Source of the DNA: Lentisphaerae bacterium GWF2_50_93
Lineage (GTDB): Bacteria; Verrucomicrobiota; Lentisphaeria; Victivallales; GWF2-50-93
Direction of reading: 5' to 3'
Assembly (NCBI GenBank): GCA_001804815.1
Contig: MHBI01000016.1
Span: 1-46,694, forward strand
Length of the DNA stretch: 46,694 nucleotides
Part shown: one piece after another, positions 34,146-44,100 of the stretch
Layout of the letters: each line of letters starts with the position of its first letter
Numbering within the stretch: position 1 is the stretch's first letter
Position numbers and translations under genes: made by a program
Notes under the pieces: generated by a model
Database searches by the model: none
What the model was told of the DNA's origin: nothing
What the model saw: only the letters and a program-made list of their open reading frames with translations

Positions 34146-37100
34146 GTGAAACTGAAAATCACTTTTCTATTTACACTTATCTTCTCATTGCTGGTGGCCG
34201 GTGCATCATTTGCGCAGGATGCCGATCCGTATGATGCCGCCAGGACCTCCGCCCGTCTTGAAATGTGGAAGGCCATTTCCTCCGGCCTGGCGTCGAGCGC
34301 GACTGTGGCCATCATGGATGACGGGAAAATCGTCTATTCCGAAACCTTCGGGATGCGCGACCGCGAGAAATCACTTCCGGTGGACACGCATACTCAGTTC
34401 AATATCGGATCCGTGAGCAAGGTGTTCACCGCGACAGCCATCCTGTTGCTGTCCGATGAAGGCAAGGTGGAACTTGACAGGCCGGTGACCGAATATATCC
34501 CGGAATTCACAATGAAAGATGCGCGGTACAAGGATATAACGGTGCGCATGCTGCTGAATCATTCCTCCGGTTTTCCCGGGACATACGAAAAACGATCACT
34601 GGGCGCCGCCAAGAACCTTGCATATGCCAGATCCACAGTAGCCTCCCTGGCGGGTGAATATCTCAAGCACGATCCCGGAGTTCTCAGCGTCTACTGCAAC
34701 GACGGGTTCACGGTGGCGCAGGAGATTATCGAGAGGGTTTCCGGCTCTACCTATTCCAGATATCTGAGCGAGCATGTCTTCACAAAGCTTGGCATGAATG
34801 ATACTAGCTGCTTCTTCATGGAGGGAAATGACAATGTGGCCCGTGAGTACAGCAGCGTCACGGGACTGCCTCTGCCGAAAGAATATGTCAGCGTAATGGG
34901 CTCAGGTGGAATTTCCTCGACTGCCAACGATCTCTGCCGTTTCTCGACGGCCATCTACAGCAACAGCCTGTTCAAAGCGTCCACGCTGGAAGAATTCAAG
35001 AAGCCCCAGTATGGTCCGGAGACTGTGCCAGAAGGGATCCCGTATTTCCAGTATGGTCTCGGATGGGATTCGGTTTCGCTGGACAAATTCCAGCGGCAGG
35101 GTGTGACTGTACTGGCGAAGAACGGCGGCACCGCTGAATTCTCCAGCCAGCTCTACGTCGCCCCGGATGAGCGGCTCACGGTCGCCCTAAGCGTGACAGG
35201 CCCGGCCGATGTCATGGCAATCAGCGATGTGATCATGCAGGCCCTGCTTGAGGGGAAAGGCATTGTCCCTGTTGTTCCAAAGCCAGTATTGCCGACTCCG
35301 CAGGGCATTCCAATTCCGGATGAACTTCTGCCATTCGAAGGCTATTACGCCTCCGAGAACGGCATTTATAAAATCATGTTTGACAGGGTTGAGAATACCA
35401 TGAGCATCTTAGCGTATGCTGACGGGGTATTCGCCCTGAAATCCAAGTATCCATATGTTGAAGGCGGATGTTTCTATGCCAGTGAGAATTATACCCTGAC
35501 TTTTTCTGAAAACTTCGGGGGGAAATTCCTGGTTTCCCATTATTGCGGGGCAGATGGCGGAGTATCCATAATCGCCGAGGGCATCCCCGGACTGCCGCCC
35601 GGAATTGATGGAAGCGCCTTCGACGGCAAGACATGGCTGCCCCGCAACCTCAGCTATGACGAGATCGACTATGAAGGGTTCGAACCCAGGATTGAACATA
35701 GCTCGCTGCCTGCGGAACTCCCGGGATATGTCATTTTCTCCAATTGCGCATATGCGCTTGCCGATGCCAGGACAACTGCGATGAATCTCAGCCATATGCG
35801 CGACCTCAAGCCCCCCCGCCTATTCGATTGCGATGGCGGATCATGGCTTTACTCAAGCGGCTTTGAGTATTCGGACGCCTCGCTTGTCCGGAGCCTGCAG
35901 CCAGGGGAGGCAATCACGATCGGTCCGAAGGGATACAATGAATGGCGCAAGGCCGGCACTGAGATGGTATTCTCATCCACAATGCCGGCGACGGCAAGGA
36001 TTCTCGCGTGGTCCCCGGAGAACGAGGTCTTCTACGACAGCATGGTGGATGGGAAAAAGGATGTGCTGCTGCCTGCCGGTGCATATGTCGGATTTGTCGG
36101 TCCGCCCGGAGCCGTCTTTACGAACTCAGGCGATCCCACGGGCAACACCTACGAACTCACCTTCCTTTCCGCCTCCAACGGCAGCATCACAGGAACAACT
36201 CCCCAGACAATAGACTACGGCGATTCATCTGAAGCTGTGACCGCGACTCCTGATGCAAACTATCAGTTCGCAAACTGGACAGGCAGCGGCTGGTTCAAGA
36301 CTACTACGGAAAATCCGCTGACGATAACGGATGTTGAATCCGACAGAGTGATCACTGCGAACTTCGCACAGATCGTCGACATATCCGGAATTTCCGGCGG
36401 AGGCAGGATAACCATCCCCGCGCTCTTTGACTCAAAAGGCGGGATGAAGAATATGTTCGTGTTCAGCATCACCACCGAAAAGAACTTCAAGCTGCTCACT
36501 TCCGGAGGCACTGGCAACTGCGACATATATCTCAGGCACGGGCTGGCGCCCGACCTGGGCGACTATTACAAAAAAGCCACCGGCAAGACAACGGCGGAAG
36601 TGCTGGAAATAGATAATCCAGAGGCCGGCAACTGGTATGTCTATCTTTATCCCGCTGCGGATTTCGCAGATGCCAGTCTCAACATAGACGTCAACAGCGA
36701 GGTTCCTGACAAGCCGTCAATTACAGCGCTGATATCAGGAACGAAGGTCAATCTCTCATGGACCGCCACGGGAACCAGCTATGACGTCTACCGCAGCCTG
36801 ACCGATTCCACGGCGGGCGCGTCCGTGATCATGGCCGACACGGAGATGCTGTCATATCAGGAGAACTTCACCGGCACCTACTATTATTACTGGGTGAAGG
36901 CCAAGTCCAGCAAATTCGTCGAAAGCGATTTCAGCAATGCGGCGCATCCGAACGGTTCGGACGTGATATGGAAGATCCTTTACAACGGAGTGCCTGTCAC
37001 CAATATAAGCGGAGCGTCCGGCACGACGAAGACCTGCCAGATAGATGTTCCCGCAGGGCAGGCGCTGCTCGAAATAAAGGCCTATGGCGGAAAAGGCGAA

Positions 37101-40100
37101 TACGAACTCGACGCCTGCATCGACGGCAGCACGGAGACGTACCGCGCGCTCATCGATTCTGACATGGAGCCCATACGAATTGAAAATCCCGAGGGCGGGT
37201 CATACCTGATCCACCTCTACGGAGAAACGGACTACAGCGGAGTTGCGATAGTCGCGAAATATTATGGGGCGGCGCCACTTCCAGTAACCGGTCTCGCCGC
37301 TGGAAAGGGGACGGACTCCGACAGTATAAGCCTCTGCTGGACCGATTCACCAGGCGCGATATTCTACGAGGTGTGGAGAGCCAATGCAAACAATATTGCC
37401 GGTGCCGAGAACATAGGAACAGTTCCCGACAATTCATACGTGGACAACACGAATCTGGAATCAAATGTCACATATTATTATTGGATAAAGGCCGGAAATT
37501 CAAAAGGTGTTTCCAAGGAGTGCGCCAGCGCCTCCGGATTCCTGATGAAAGGACCTGTGGCGGTTCCGACAGGACTGAAGGCTGGCAATGGACTCCGCTT
37601 CGACAGGATAAGCCTTTCCTGGCCGAAATATGCGGGAGCTGCAAGCTATGTCATACGCAGGAACACTGTAAACAATTCCGCAGAAGCCATCACCTTGGCT
37701 GAAGTGGAGTCGGAAAGCAATCTTGCAGCATATTCCTATGACAATATGGGCGACGACCTCGCCGCAGGAACCAAATACTATTATTTCATTATGGCGAAGA
37801 AAGATAGCGGCGCAAGCGGTTTCAGCGCAGGGGCCATAGGCATGCTGAAGAACAGCGGCCCCGCCACCATTGCCGCCAGCAAGGGAACCTGTTTTGGCAA
37901 GGTCAGGATCTCCTGGTCCGAAATCCCCGGCGCCACTGGATACGATGTGTACCGCTACACCGACAAGGGACTGCTGAACAATGACAAGATATTCGATGCC
38001 GGCGGCAAGCTCTTCTACGAAGATGAAACTGCAGTCAAGGGGACGACATACTTTTACAGGGCGATGGCGAAATACAAGGATCGGTACACCAGCCTCTTCA
38101 GTCCGTCAGCGGCAGGATTCCACAACGATGTCGTGATGGCTCTTCGAGCTCCTGTGATAAAAAGCGCAAGCAAGGGCGATTATGCGTATGTCCGGATAAC
38201 ATGGCTGGCCGTCCCCCTCGCCGAGGACTACAAGATCTACAGGAACACTGTCAATCAGTTCTTGACATCAACCCTGATTGCGACTTCCGCAGGCACGACG
38301 TACAACGATCTTTCCGCCGCACCGGATACTGTCTACTGGTACTGGCTCAAGGCGAACAACGATACTTCGGACGTGACAAGCGTTCCGAGCGGCGCGATGT
38401 CAGGTTTTGCGAGATCCGCAAGCACAACCATCCTGGATGGCGGGACTGCAAGCGTCGATGCGTCGAAGGGAACTTATAAATTCTATTCGCTCGACGTTCC
38501 GGCTGGAGCGTCACGGCTGGTGGTCACGCTTTCCAACACTTCGCCAGTGAACAACTGCGACCTCTACGCGAAACTGGCTTCGTATCCGTCGCTCTCCTCA
38601 TACAACGCCAAAGGATCCGACGTGGCCGGAGGAAAAACGCTGACGATAAGCAATCCGGCGCAGGGCACCTGGTACATACTCCTTTATGGAAAGACAGACT
38701 ACGCCAATGTGACACTGTCGGTCCGCTCGTATGCCGCCAGCAACATAATCCTGACGGAAGTTCCGGCTGACAATCTCATACCTCCGTATGCCGTGAAATT
38801 CAAAGGCCGGGTTGTCGACCAGGCAGGCAAGGGAATCCCCGGACTGAGCCTTCAGTCAAGGAATCCGATCACCGGCGCGACGTCATGGCTCACCGCGAAG
38901 ACGGATGCCGGAGGATACTGGACCTTCTCGTCGAGAATCGACAGGGAGGGCGCGCACTCCTTTGATTTCTTCTTCACGACGCTGCCCGACGTTGCGAAGG
39001 GAACTGCGGCCCATACCGTCTACACCAGGAAGGACAGCTGGGAACAGGAAGGCCTGTTTGACTCTTCATCGTATCTGCCGGGGCTGCCGAGTGCGCTCAT
39101 GTCCGCCCAGACCATGAGCATGCAGGAATATTTCAATATCCGCGGAGGATGGGATACCGGAATTCCAGACGCATCTTCCGAGGAACTCTGGGTCGAGGGG
39201 ACTATCGGCAAAACCGCTTCCGATACTGCCATACTCAGGAATCTGGACGACGGACTCTACCTGCTGTTCTACGCCTTTGATGGAACTGGCTGCGGAAACG
39301 ATCTACTGCCGTATCCGGCGCTCAGGCCATATCCGCTGATCGTGCATGTGACGCCGGACAAGATGAACACCGTATTGGATAATCTCACCGCGCTGGGAAT
39401 AGTCGGAAGCACGCGGAAAACCGAGATTCTCGCCGGAAATATCGGAGTCGTCTCCATTGCCGCGTTGAGCAATCCCGACGAGGACGCCTCCGGGGAATGC
39501 GATGTCTCGCTCATGGCCCGTGAACAGCTGGAGGCGCTTGCGAACCTCGCAATGAACAATTCGTCGGTACAGTTCCTGGAGGACAGGCAGATCGGGAATG
39601 TCATGGCGAAGATCATAAAGGTGAAAATCAGCGGAGGCGCCCGCGAATTCAACGTGGCCGCCGACTGCATCCCGGTCGGATCGCAGGCGGGAGTTTTAAA
39701 GGCGTCGTATGACAAGCTCATAAATGCCGGGCTGACTGCCGTTGAGGACGCGGGTGTTTTCAAATTCTACGACGCCGCCGCCAAGCTTATCGCGGAAATT
39801 TCCGGGAACCAGCTCATATTCAAATATGGCGGTTTTGGCGGCAACATGATGATGGTCGAAGACAGGACGACGACTGTCCTCGGGAAATATTCCGATCTGC
39901 TGGATGGTTATGGCACGAAGGAAGTCCTGAGCATGCCGGAAGGCTGTTTTGCACGGGAATCGGCCAATCCGAACGGGATAAACATACTGGATATTCCGGC
40001 GGCGATATATGATGCGCTGCTCGTAAAGAACATACAGAAATATCTGGACGAAGGCAAGACACTGGACGAGGCGAAGGCGTTGGCCATAATCGACGGCAAG

Positions 40101-40340
40101 AATGAGTTCTGGGCGCTCTACAATTATCCCTTCCTGGAAGAGGCATGCCAGAGAGGCGACAATATAAGGGTGCTGTCGAACAACGCATATTACAAGAACG
40201 CCTCGGACGCGGTGGGCGGCTTCTACAAGCGGGAGATCGGCGCAATTGAAGACGGCTGGAACGGCAACCAGTCCCTGATGCTAAAATACGGCTACACATT
40301 TGACGCCCAGACATCCACATACAAGAGGATTTGGAAATGA
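34146..40340 (+). CDS. Giant secreted multidomain protein: beta-lactamase-fold hydrolase, Ig/FN3/PPC stalk, toxin-like C-terminus
   Basis: A 2064-aa exported protein. A signal peptide (about 1-23) leads to a class C beta-lactamase/D-alanyl-D-alanine-peptidase fold (about 25-385) with S89-V-S-K92 and Y183-C-N185; the third motif is read as KNGG. Then an InlB-type repeat (about 670-740), a PPC-like domain (about 743-855), FN3-like units (857-945, 1048-1430), PPC-like domains (946-1046, 1430-1530), a carboxypeptidase-regulatory-like domain (about 1540-1610), and a unique tail. The end (about 1960-2064) carries EFWALYNYPFLEEACQRGD (from residue 1987) and FYKREIG, wording I recall from C-terminal toxin modules. 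GTG at 34146 has GGAGG seven bases upstream; GTG at 34140 is too near. No anchor. Confidence 0.8.
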   Translation: MKLKITFLFTLIFSLLVAGASFAQDADPYDAARTSARLEMWKAISSGLASSATVAIMDDGKIVYSETFGMRDREKSLPVDTHTQFNIGSVSKVFTATAILLLSDEGKVELDRPVTEYIPEFTMKDARYKDITVRMLLNHSSGFPGTYEKRSLGAAKNLAYARSTVASLAGEYLKHDPGVLSVYCNDGFTVAQEIIERVSGSTYSRYLSEHVFTKLGMNDTSCFFMEGNDNVAREYSSVTGLPLPKEYVSVMGSGGISSTANDLCRFSTAIYSNSLFKASTLEEFKKPQYGPETVPEGIPYFQYGLGWDSVSLDKFQRQGVTVLAKNGGTAEFSSQLYVAPDERLTVALSVTGPADVMAISDVIMQALLEGKGIVPVVPKPVLPTPQGIPIPDELLPFEGYYASENGIYKIMFDRVENTMSILAYADGVFALKSKYPYVEGGCFYASENYTLTFSENFGGKFLVSHYCGADGGVSIIAEGIPGLPPGIDGSAFDGKTWLPRNLSYDEIDYEGFEPRIEHSSLPAELPGYVIFSNCAYALADARTTAMNLSHMRDLKPPRLFDCDGGSWLYSSGFEYSDASLVRSLQPGEAITIGPKGYNEWRKAGTEMVFSSTMPATARILAWSPENEVFYDSMVDGKKDVLLPAGAYVGFVGPPGAVFTNSGDPTGNTYELTFLSASNGSITGTTPQTIDYGDSSEAVTATPDANYQFANWTGSGWFKTTTENPLTITDVESDRVITANFAQIVDISGISGGGRITIPALFDSKGGMKNMFVFSITTEKNFKLLTSGGTGNCDIYLRHGLAPDLGDYYKKATGKTTAEVLEIDNPEAGNWYVYLYPAADFADASLNIDVNSEVPDKPSITALISGTKVNLSWTATGTSYDVYRSLTDSTAGASVIMADTEMLSYQENFTGTYYYYWVKAKSSKFVESDFSNAAHPNGSDVIWKILYNGVPVTNISGASGTTKTCQIDVPAGQALLEIKAYGGKGEYELDACIDGSTETYRALIDSDMEPIRIENPEGGSYLIHLYGETDYSGVAIVAKYYGAAPLPVTGLAAGKGTDSDSISLCWTDSPGAIFYEVWRANANNIAGAENIGTVPDNSYVDNTNLESNVTYYYWIKAGNSKGVSKECASASGFLMKGPVAVPTGLKAGNGLRFDRISLSWPKYAGAASYVIRRNTVNNSAEAITLAEVESESNLAAYSYDNMGDDLAAGTKYYYFIMAKKDSGASGFSAGAIGMLKNSGPATIAASKGTCFGKVRISWSEIPGATGYDVYRYTDKGLLNNDKIFDAGGKLFYEDETAVKGTTYFYRAMAKYKDRYTSLFSPSAAGFHNDVVMALRAPVIKSASKGDYAYVRITWLAVPLAEDYKIYRNTVNQFLTSTLIATSAGTTYNDLSAAPDTVYWYWLKANNDTSDVTSVPSGAMSGFARSASTTILDGGTASVDASKGTYKFYSLDVPAGASRLVVTLSNTSPVNNCDLYAKLASYPSLSSYNAKGSDVAGGKTLTISNPAQGTWYILLYGKTDYANVTLSVRSYAASNIILTEVPADNLIPPYAVKFKGRVVDQAGKGIPGLSLQSRNPITGATSWLTAKTDAGGYWTFSSRIDREGAHSFDFFFTTLPDVAKGTAAHTVYTRKDSWEQEGLFDSSSYLPGLPSALMSAQTMSMQEYFNIRGGWDTGIPDASSEELWVEGTIGKTASDTAILRNLDDGLYLLFYAFDGTGCGNDLLPYPALRPYPLIVHVTPDKMNTVLDNLTALGIVGSTRKTEILAGNIGVVSIAALSNPDEDASGECDVSLMAREQLEALANLAMNNSSVQFLEDRQIGNVMAKIIKVKISGGAREFNVAADCIPVGSQAGVLKASYDKLINAGLTAVEDAGVFKFYDAAAKLIAEISGNQLIFKYGGFGGNMMMVEDRTTTVLGKYSDLLDGYGTKEVLSMPEGCFARESANPNGINILDIPAAIYDALLVKNIQKYLDEGKTLDEAKALAIIDGKNEFWALYNYPFLEEACQRGDNIRVLSNNAYYKNASDAVGGFYKREIGAIEDGWNGNQSLMLKYGYTFDAQTSTYKRIWK

Positions 40341-40840
40341 TGAACGGATACAAGGCTTTCGCGGATGATGTCAGACTGGCATTCGATGAACACCTGAAGC
40401 GGGAAGAATTCTCTGTCAAGCATGAAAGCTGGTTCAAGGATAAATTCTGCCACAGCGTGATTCTGGAGAGCGCCAGCCAGTACATTGACTTCCATGTCGA
40501 CGCCGGCGTCCTGGTCGCGATCATAATTGACAAATCCACATTGGAGTTCATGGAACTGGATGACCTGATAATTTTCCTGAATCCCGGCATCGGCCTAGAT
40601 GGGGAAAAGAAAAAATATTTCCGCCACAATTACTATGAGGAATTCAAAAGCGGCGGGAAGAGCACAGCCGAGCAGGCTGCAATCTGTGTAAAGCATTTCT
40701 GCCTGGGCGAATTGAACGCCTATTCAAGGATCATCGGGAAATATCTGGCCGAAGCAGTATTCGCGGACAATCATGACTGGCCTGGAAAAGTTAAGCAGGC
40801 AGGAAAAATCCTGCACGTTTCAAAGGCTGAAGGAATATGA
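40337..40840 (+). CDS. Small cytosolic partner coupled to the giant protein, candidate immunity protein
   Basis: A 167-aa soluble protein without signal peptide, rich in acidic and aromatic residues. Its ATG (40337) overlaps the giant gene's stop in ATGA, and AGAGG at 40324-40328 lies in the end of the giant gene, so translation is coupled. The sequence (FCHSVILESASQYIDFHVD, LVAIIIDKSTLEFMELDDLI) has the look of immunity proteins from contact toxins, but no family name is certain. Absence of export, tight coupling and position directly after the toxin-like tail suggest it protects the producer. It has no other neighbour on this strand. Alternatively it is an unrelated chaperone. Confidence 0.6.
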   Translation: MMNGYKAFADDVRLAFDEHLKREEFSVKHESWFKDKFCHSVILESASQYIDFHVDAGVLVAIIIDKSTLEFMELDDLIIFLNPGIGLDGEKKKYFRHNYYEEFKSGGKSTAEQAAICVKHFCLGELNAYSRIIGKYLAEAVFADNHDWPGKVKQAGKILHVSKAEGI

Positions 40841-40863
40841 CACCGGCTCCAAATTGAATCACA

Positions 40864-41064
40864 GTCATCCCACAGGATGACGGATGGATGGATTGTTGGA
40901 TGAATGGATTATTGGGTTTGAATTCAAGATAAGGATAAAAAGGAAGGATTGGGATAGAAATTTCAGAAGAGGCATTTCAGATTTTATGAATGTTCTTTTT
41001 TGCGTATATCTCCTTGAATTGCAACAATCCATTCATCCAGCAATCCAATCATCCATGGGACGGC
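40864..41064 (+). mobile_element. MITE family A, copy 4
   Basis: Begins GTCATCCCACAGGATGAC (a hairpin) and ends CATGGGACGG. Arms GGATGGATTGTTGGATGAAT and CAACAATCCATTCATCCAGC pair. It sits in the convergent gap between the two giant genes, in the opposite direction to copy 1. Confidence 0.75.
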
Positions 41065-41140
41065 AGTGAAATTGAATGTCGGATTCCGAACAGGGAATAT
41101 CGGACGGCGATGTGAAGGAACCCGGACAATGGCTTTAAAA

Positions 41141-44100
41141 TCAAAACCGATTGGAACCGGATGATGGTGCATTTGCCGGCTTTTTGATATATTCATCGGC
41201 CATATACCCGAGATAGCCGATCAGATGGTCGTAGTTTTGAACTCCGTTGCGGTTCCTTACAATCTCCCCTATGAGGGCCTTTCCCGACTCCTCGTCAAGG
41301 AGCATGAAAAGGTTTTTAATATTAAGATTTATATTTTCCTGCGGCATCATTCCAAACCGGCTGCGGGTGGATTCAGCAGGACGAAGCTTGTCCATGATGT
41401 CCCGCAACTCGCGATCCGCGCTGCTTTTTGCCGGACTTTCCCTCCGGAGCACGGCTGCAATCTCGGCGACATTCTCCTTCGACAGGTGAATACCGTCATC
41501 ATATGGCGTTGCGGAAAGGTCTTTTATCCTGCAGATCCATACTGTGTCCCTGGTCTGCCAGGCGATATATTCCGCATTGAATCCCACGACCGAGTCGCAG
41601 CACGAGAGGGCGGGAATCCTGTTGAGGAGGCCGGAGATGCTTTCAGGGTAAACCGGTTTTACGGCTTTTACAGAGGGATCTTCGACTTTCCGTTCAGTTC
41701 CAATAAGCGAGCCGGTGCTGATGTCGTAAATGCATTCAGCAGTTATCCTGGTCTGGCCAAAGCTCCTCTTGAAGTGCATAAGCAGGGTTTCATCAGGGTC
41801 GGACAGCTGGCAGCGTATCCTGCTGCCGTCGATTTCAAAGACTGTCTTCCGGGTTGTCAGGCCCGGTGATTTCACGAGCCATATCTCCCTGCCGTCGGCG
41901 CTGTCGAGGCACAGGAGCGTGCCGTCCTTGAAGGCAAGGTATAATTTATTGTCTGCGGACAGCAGTCTGTTCCGGGAGGAGCCCGGGAAGAAATTGTTCG
42001 AAGACGAGGACTCGTCATTCCCAGTCTTCTTTTTCCAGAGCGGAGACTGGATCCCATATTTCAAGTTGTATAAGTAGCCGTCACATGCGGCCACTGCGAT
42101 CTGATCCTGGTTTAAAGCCGCTGAAAAAGCTGATATGCCTCGCATGGCAGGGAACCTCGAATCATTGGGAAAAGGGCATCGCCACCCGCTGATAGACTTG
42201 CTCCCCGGCATCGTGACATACTGCAGCCTGTTGTTCTCAGGGACGTCCGGCTGCGAAGCACGGAACATGGGAGACATTGACATCATCCTTCTCCTGTCCT
42301 GCAAGGTCCGCAGGTATAATGGCAGGAACTCTTCGATTACTGGGCTGTATCTCTCGTATCTTCCGGAGTTTCTCATCGTTAAAACCAAAGGCGGCATGGA
42401 AAAGCTGGACCGGCTTGAAATGGCAGGCACCTCACCTTTGTTCCAAAAATACCTTGACACCATTTTAATGATCTTTTCGGGAGACATCTTCGATCTCATG
42501 GCCGGAGTGAACGTTTCCTCCAGGGCGCCTTCGCTGTAGGTATAGTTCTGGAGCTGCGCCAGGAGGCCGTCAATTTTATTCCTGTCAGTCTCCCCTACGG
42601 AATCATGGAGCCCTGCGATGAGTTCGGGCGGCAGTTTGCCGGAGGCGTTGCGCAATGCTTCGATTCTCGTCCTCGCCTCTGCGGCCCAAGGAGCCGCAGG
42701 GCAGGTCTCGCAGGCCTTCCGATAAAATTCGGACGCCTGTTGGCTGTTGCCGGAGTATTGGAGGGCGATGGCCTTGGAATAGAGGGCTCTTGCAAGCTGG
42801 GAATCGTCCAGCCCGCCCTTTGACATGACCTCGTCGAATATCCCGATTGCCTTTACGGGATCCAGCATTAGGCAGAGGCGGATTTCGCCTTCGAGCAGCG
42901 GGAGGCCGGGAGAAGGTGATTTCCTGCGCAGCTGGCTTATGACATGAAGGGACGTATAGGGGTAATCCGGGGCCATTCTTTTTGCAAATGCCAGCAGGAT
43001 CTCCTCGCGCCGGGCCGGAGCCAGGCCGTCAAGCTTTCCAAATATGGCGTTGTAGATGGCGGATACCCCTTCAGCCTGCATCATCGAGTTGTTCATCGGA
43101 GAGTATCCATATTCACCGGTTCCCTCGTCGAGACGCACAAACCCGTACCAGGAATTGATTGCGGACTCGAAGTTGTCCGACATGTATGCGACGTAGCCTG
43201 CATCGAACAATATTCTGGAGGCATCATATGAGTATTCGGGATCTCCGGTGCATTTGCCGAGGATTGAAAGAGCCTCGCGGATCACGTCCTGCCTTGACAA
43301 TTGAAAGGCCGCCTTGCACATCAGCACGGCGAGCCTGGCCTTGTTCCATCCGGTCGAAACCTTCAGCCCTTCACGCGCATAGCGGATGGCGTCTTCACAG
43401 TAGGGCGTTGAGTCCGACGTGGTTTTTTTTGCGAGCTGGAGACTGCATCCCGCCAGGCGTTCCAGCACGAGGGGCGATTCAGGAGCCAGGAGAAGGGCAT
43501 TCTTGTAGGATTCAAGGGCTTTTTGAATATCCTCCACCTTGTCATTCTGGTAATGGACGGTGCTGATGATATCCAATGCCTCCTTGAGTTTTACGGCTTT
43601 CTCAGGAATCCTGTCGATATCGATGCCGTCTATTTTCTTCCGGAGCATTTTCCTTGTTGAAGACACGACGAGGTCGGGGGCTTTGCTTAAAGGGCCTTTT
43701 AATTCGACAGTGTCGACAATTTCGGAACTCTCGACGGAGATCATCCTCATATTCAGCTGGAAGCTCCGATTATCCGCGCCAAATGAAGCTGCCAGGAAAT
43801 ATCTGGCGGACAGCAGGTTTCCGGCCTTCATCATTATTTCATTCCGCGAACTCTGTGAAAGGGCACGGCTTTGCTCCTCGATTATCTGCGCGATCCGGCT
43901 TCTGTCAAGCAACTCGACGCCCTCGGTGTCGCTGAGGGAAAGGAATGCCAGATCCTCCGCCGCCCTGGCGTTGAAGCCGCCTCCCTCACTTTTTTCTCCG
44001 CTGTTCCCTGGATCGGCAAAAGGCATGTCCAAAAACGGCATTATGGCGACACGTGCAGTACCAGTGGATTTCGGAACAGCCTGCTTTCCATCCCCTGCAT

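Noticed and set aside
35674..35692. GGGTTCGAACCC palindrome as an operator
   Set aside because: It is inside the giant coding region in a conserved frame with no sign of an internal promoter.
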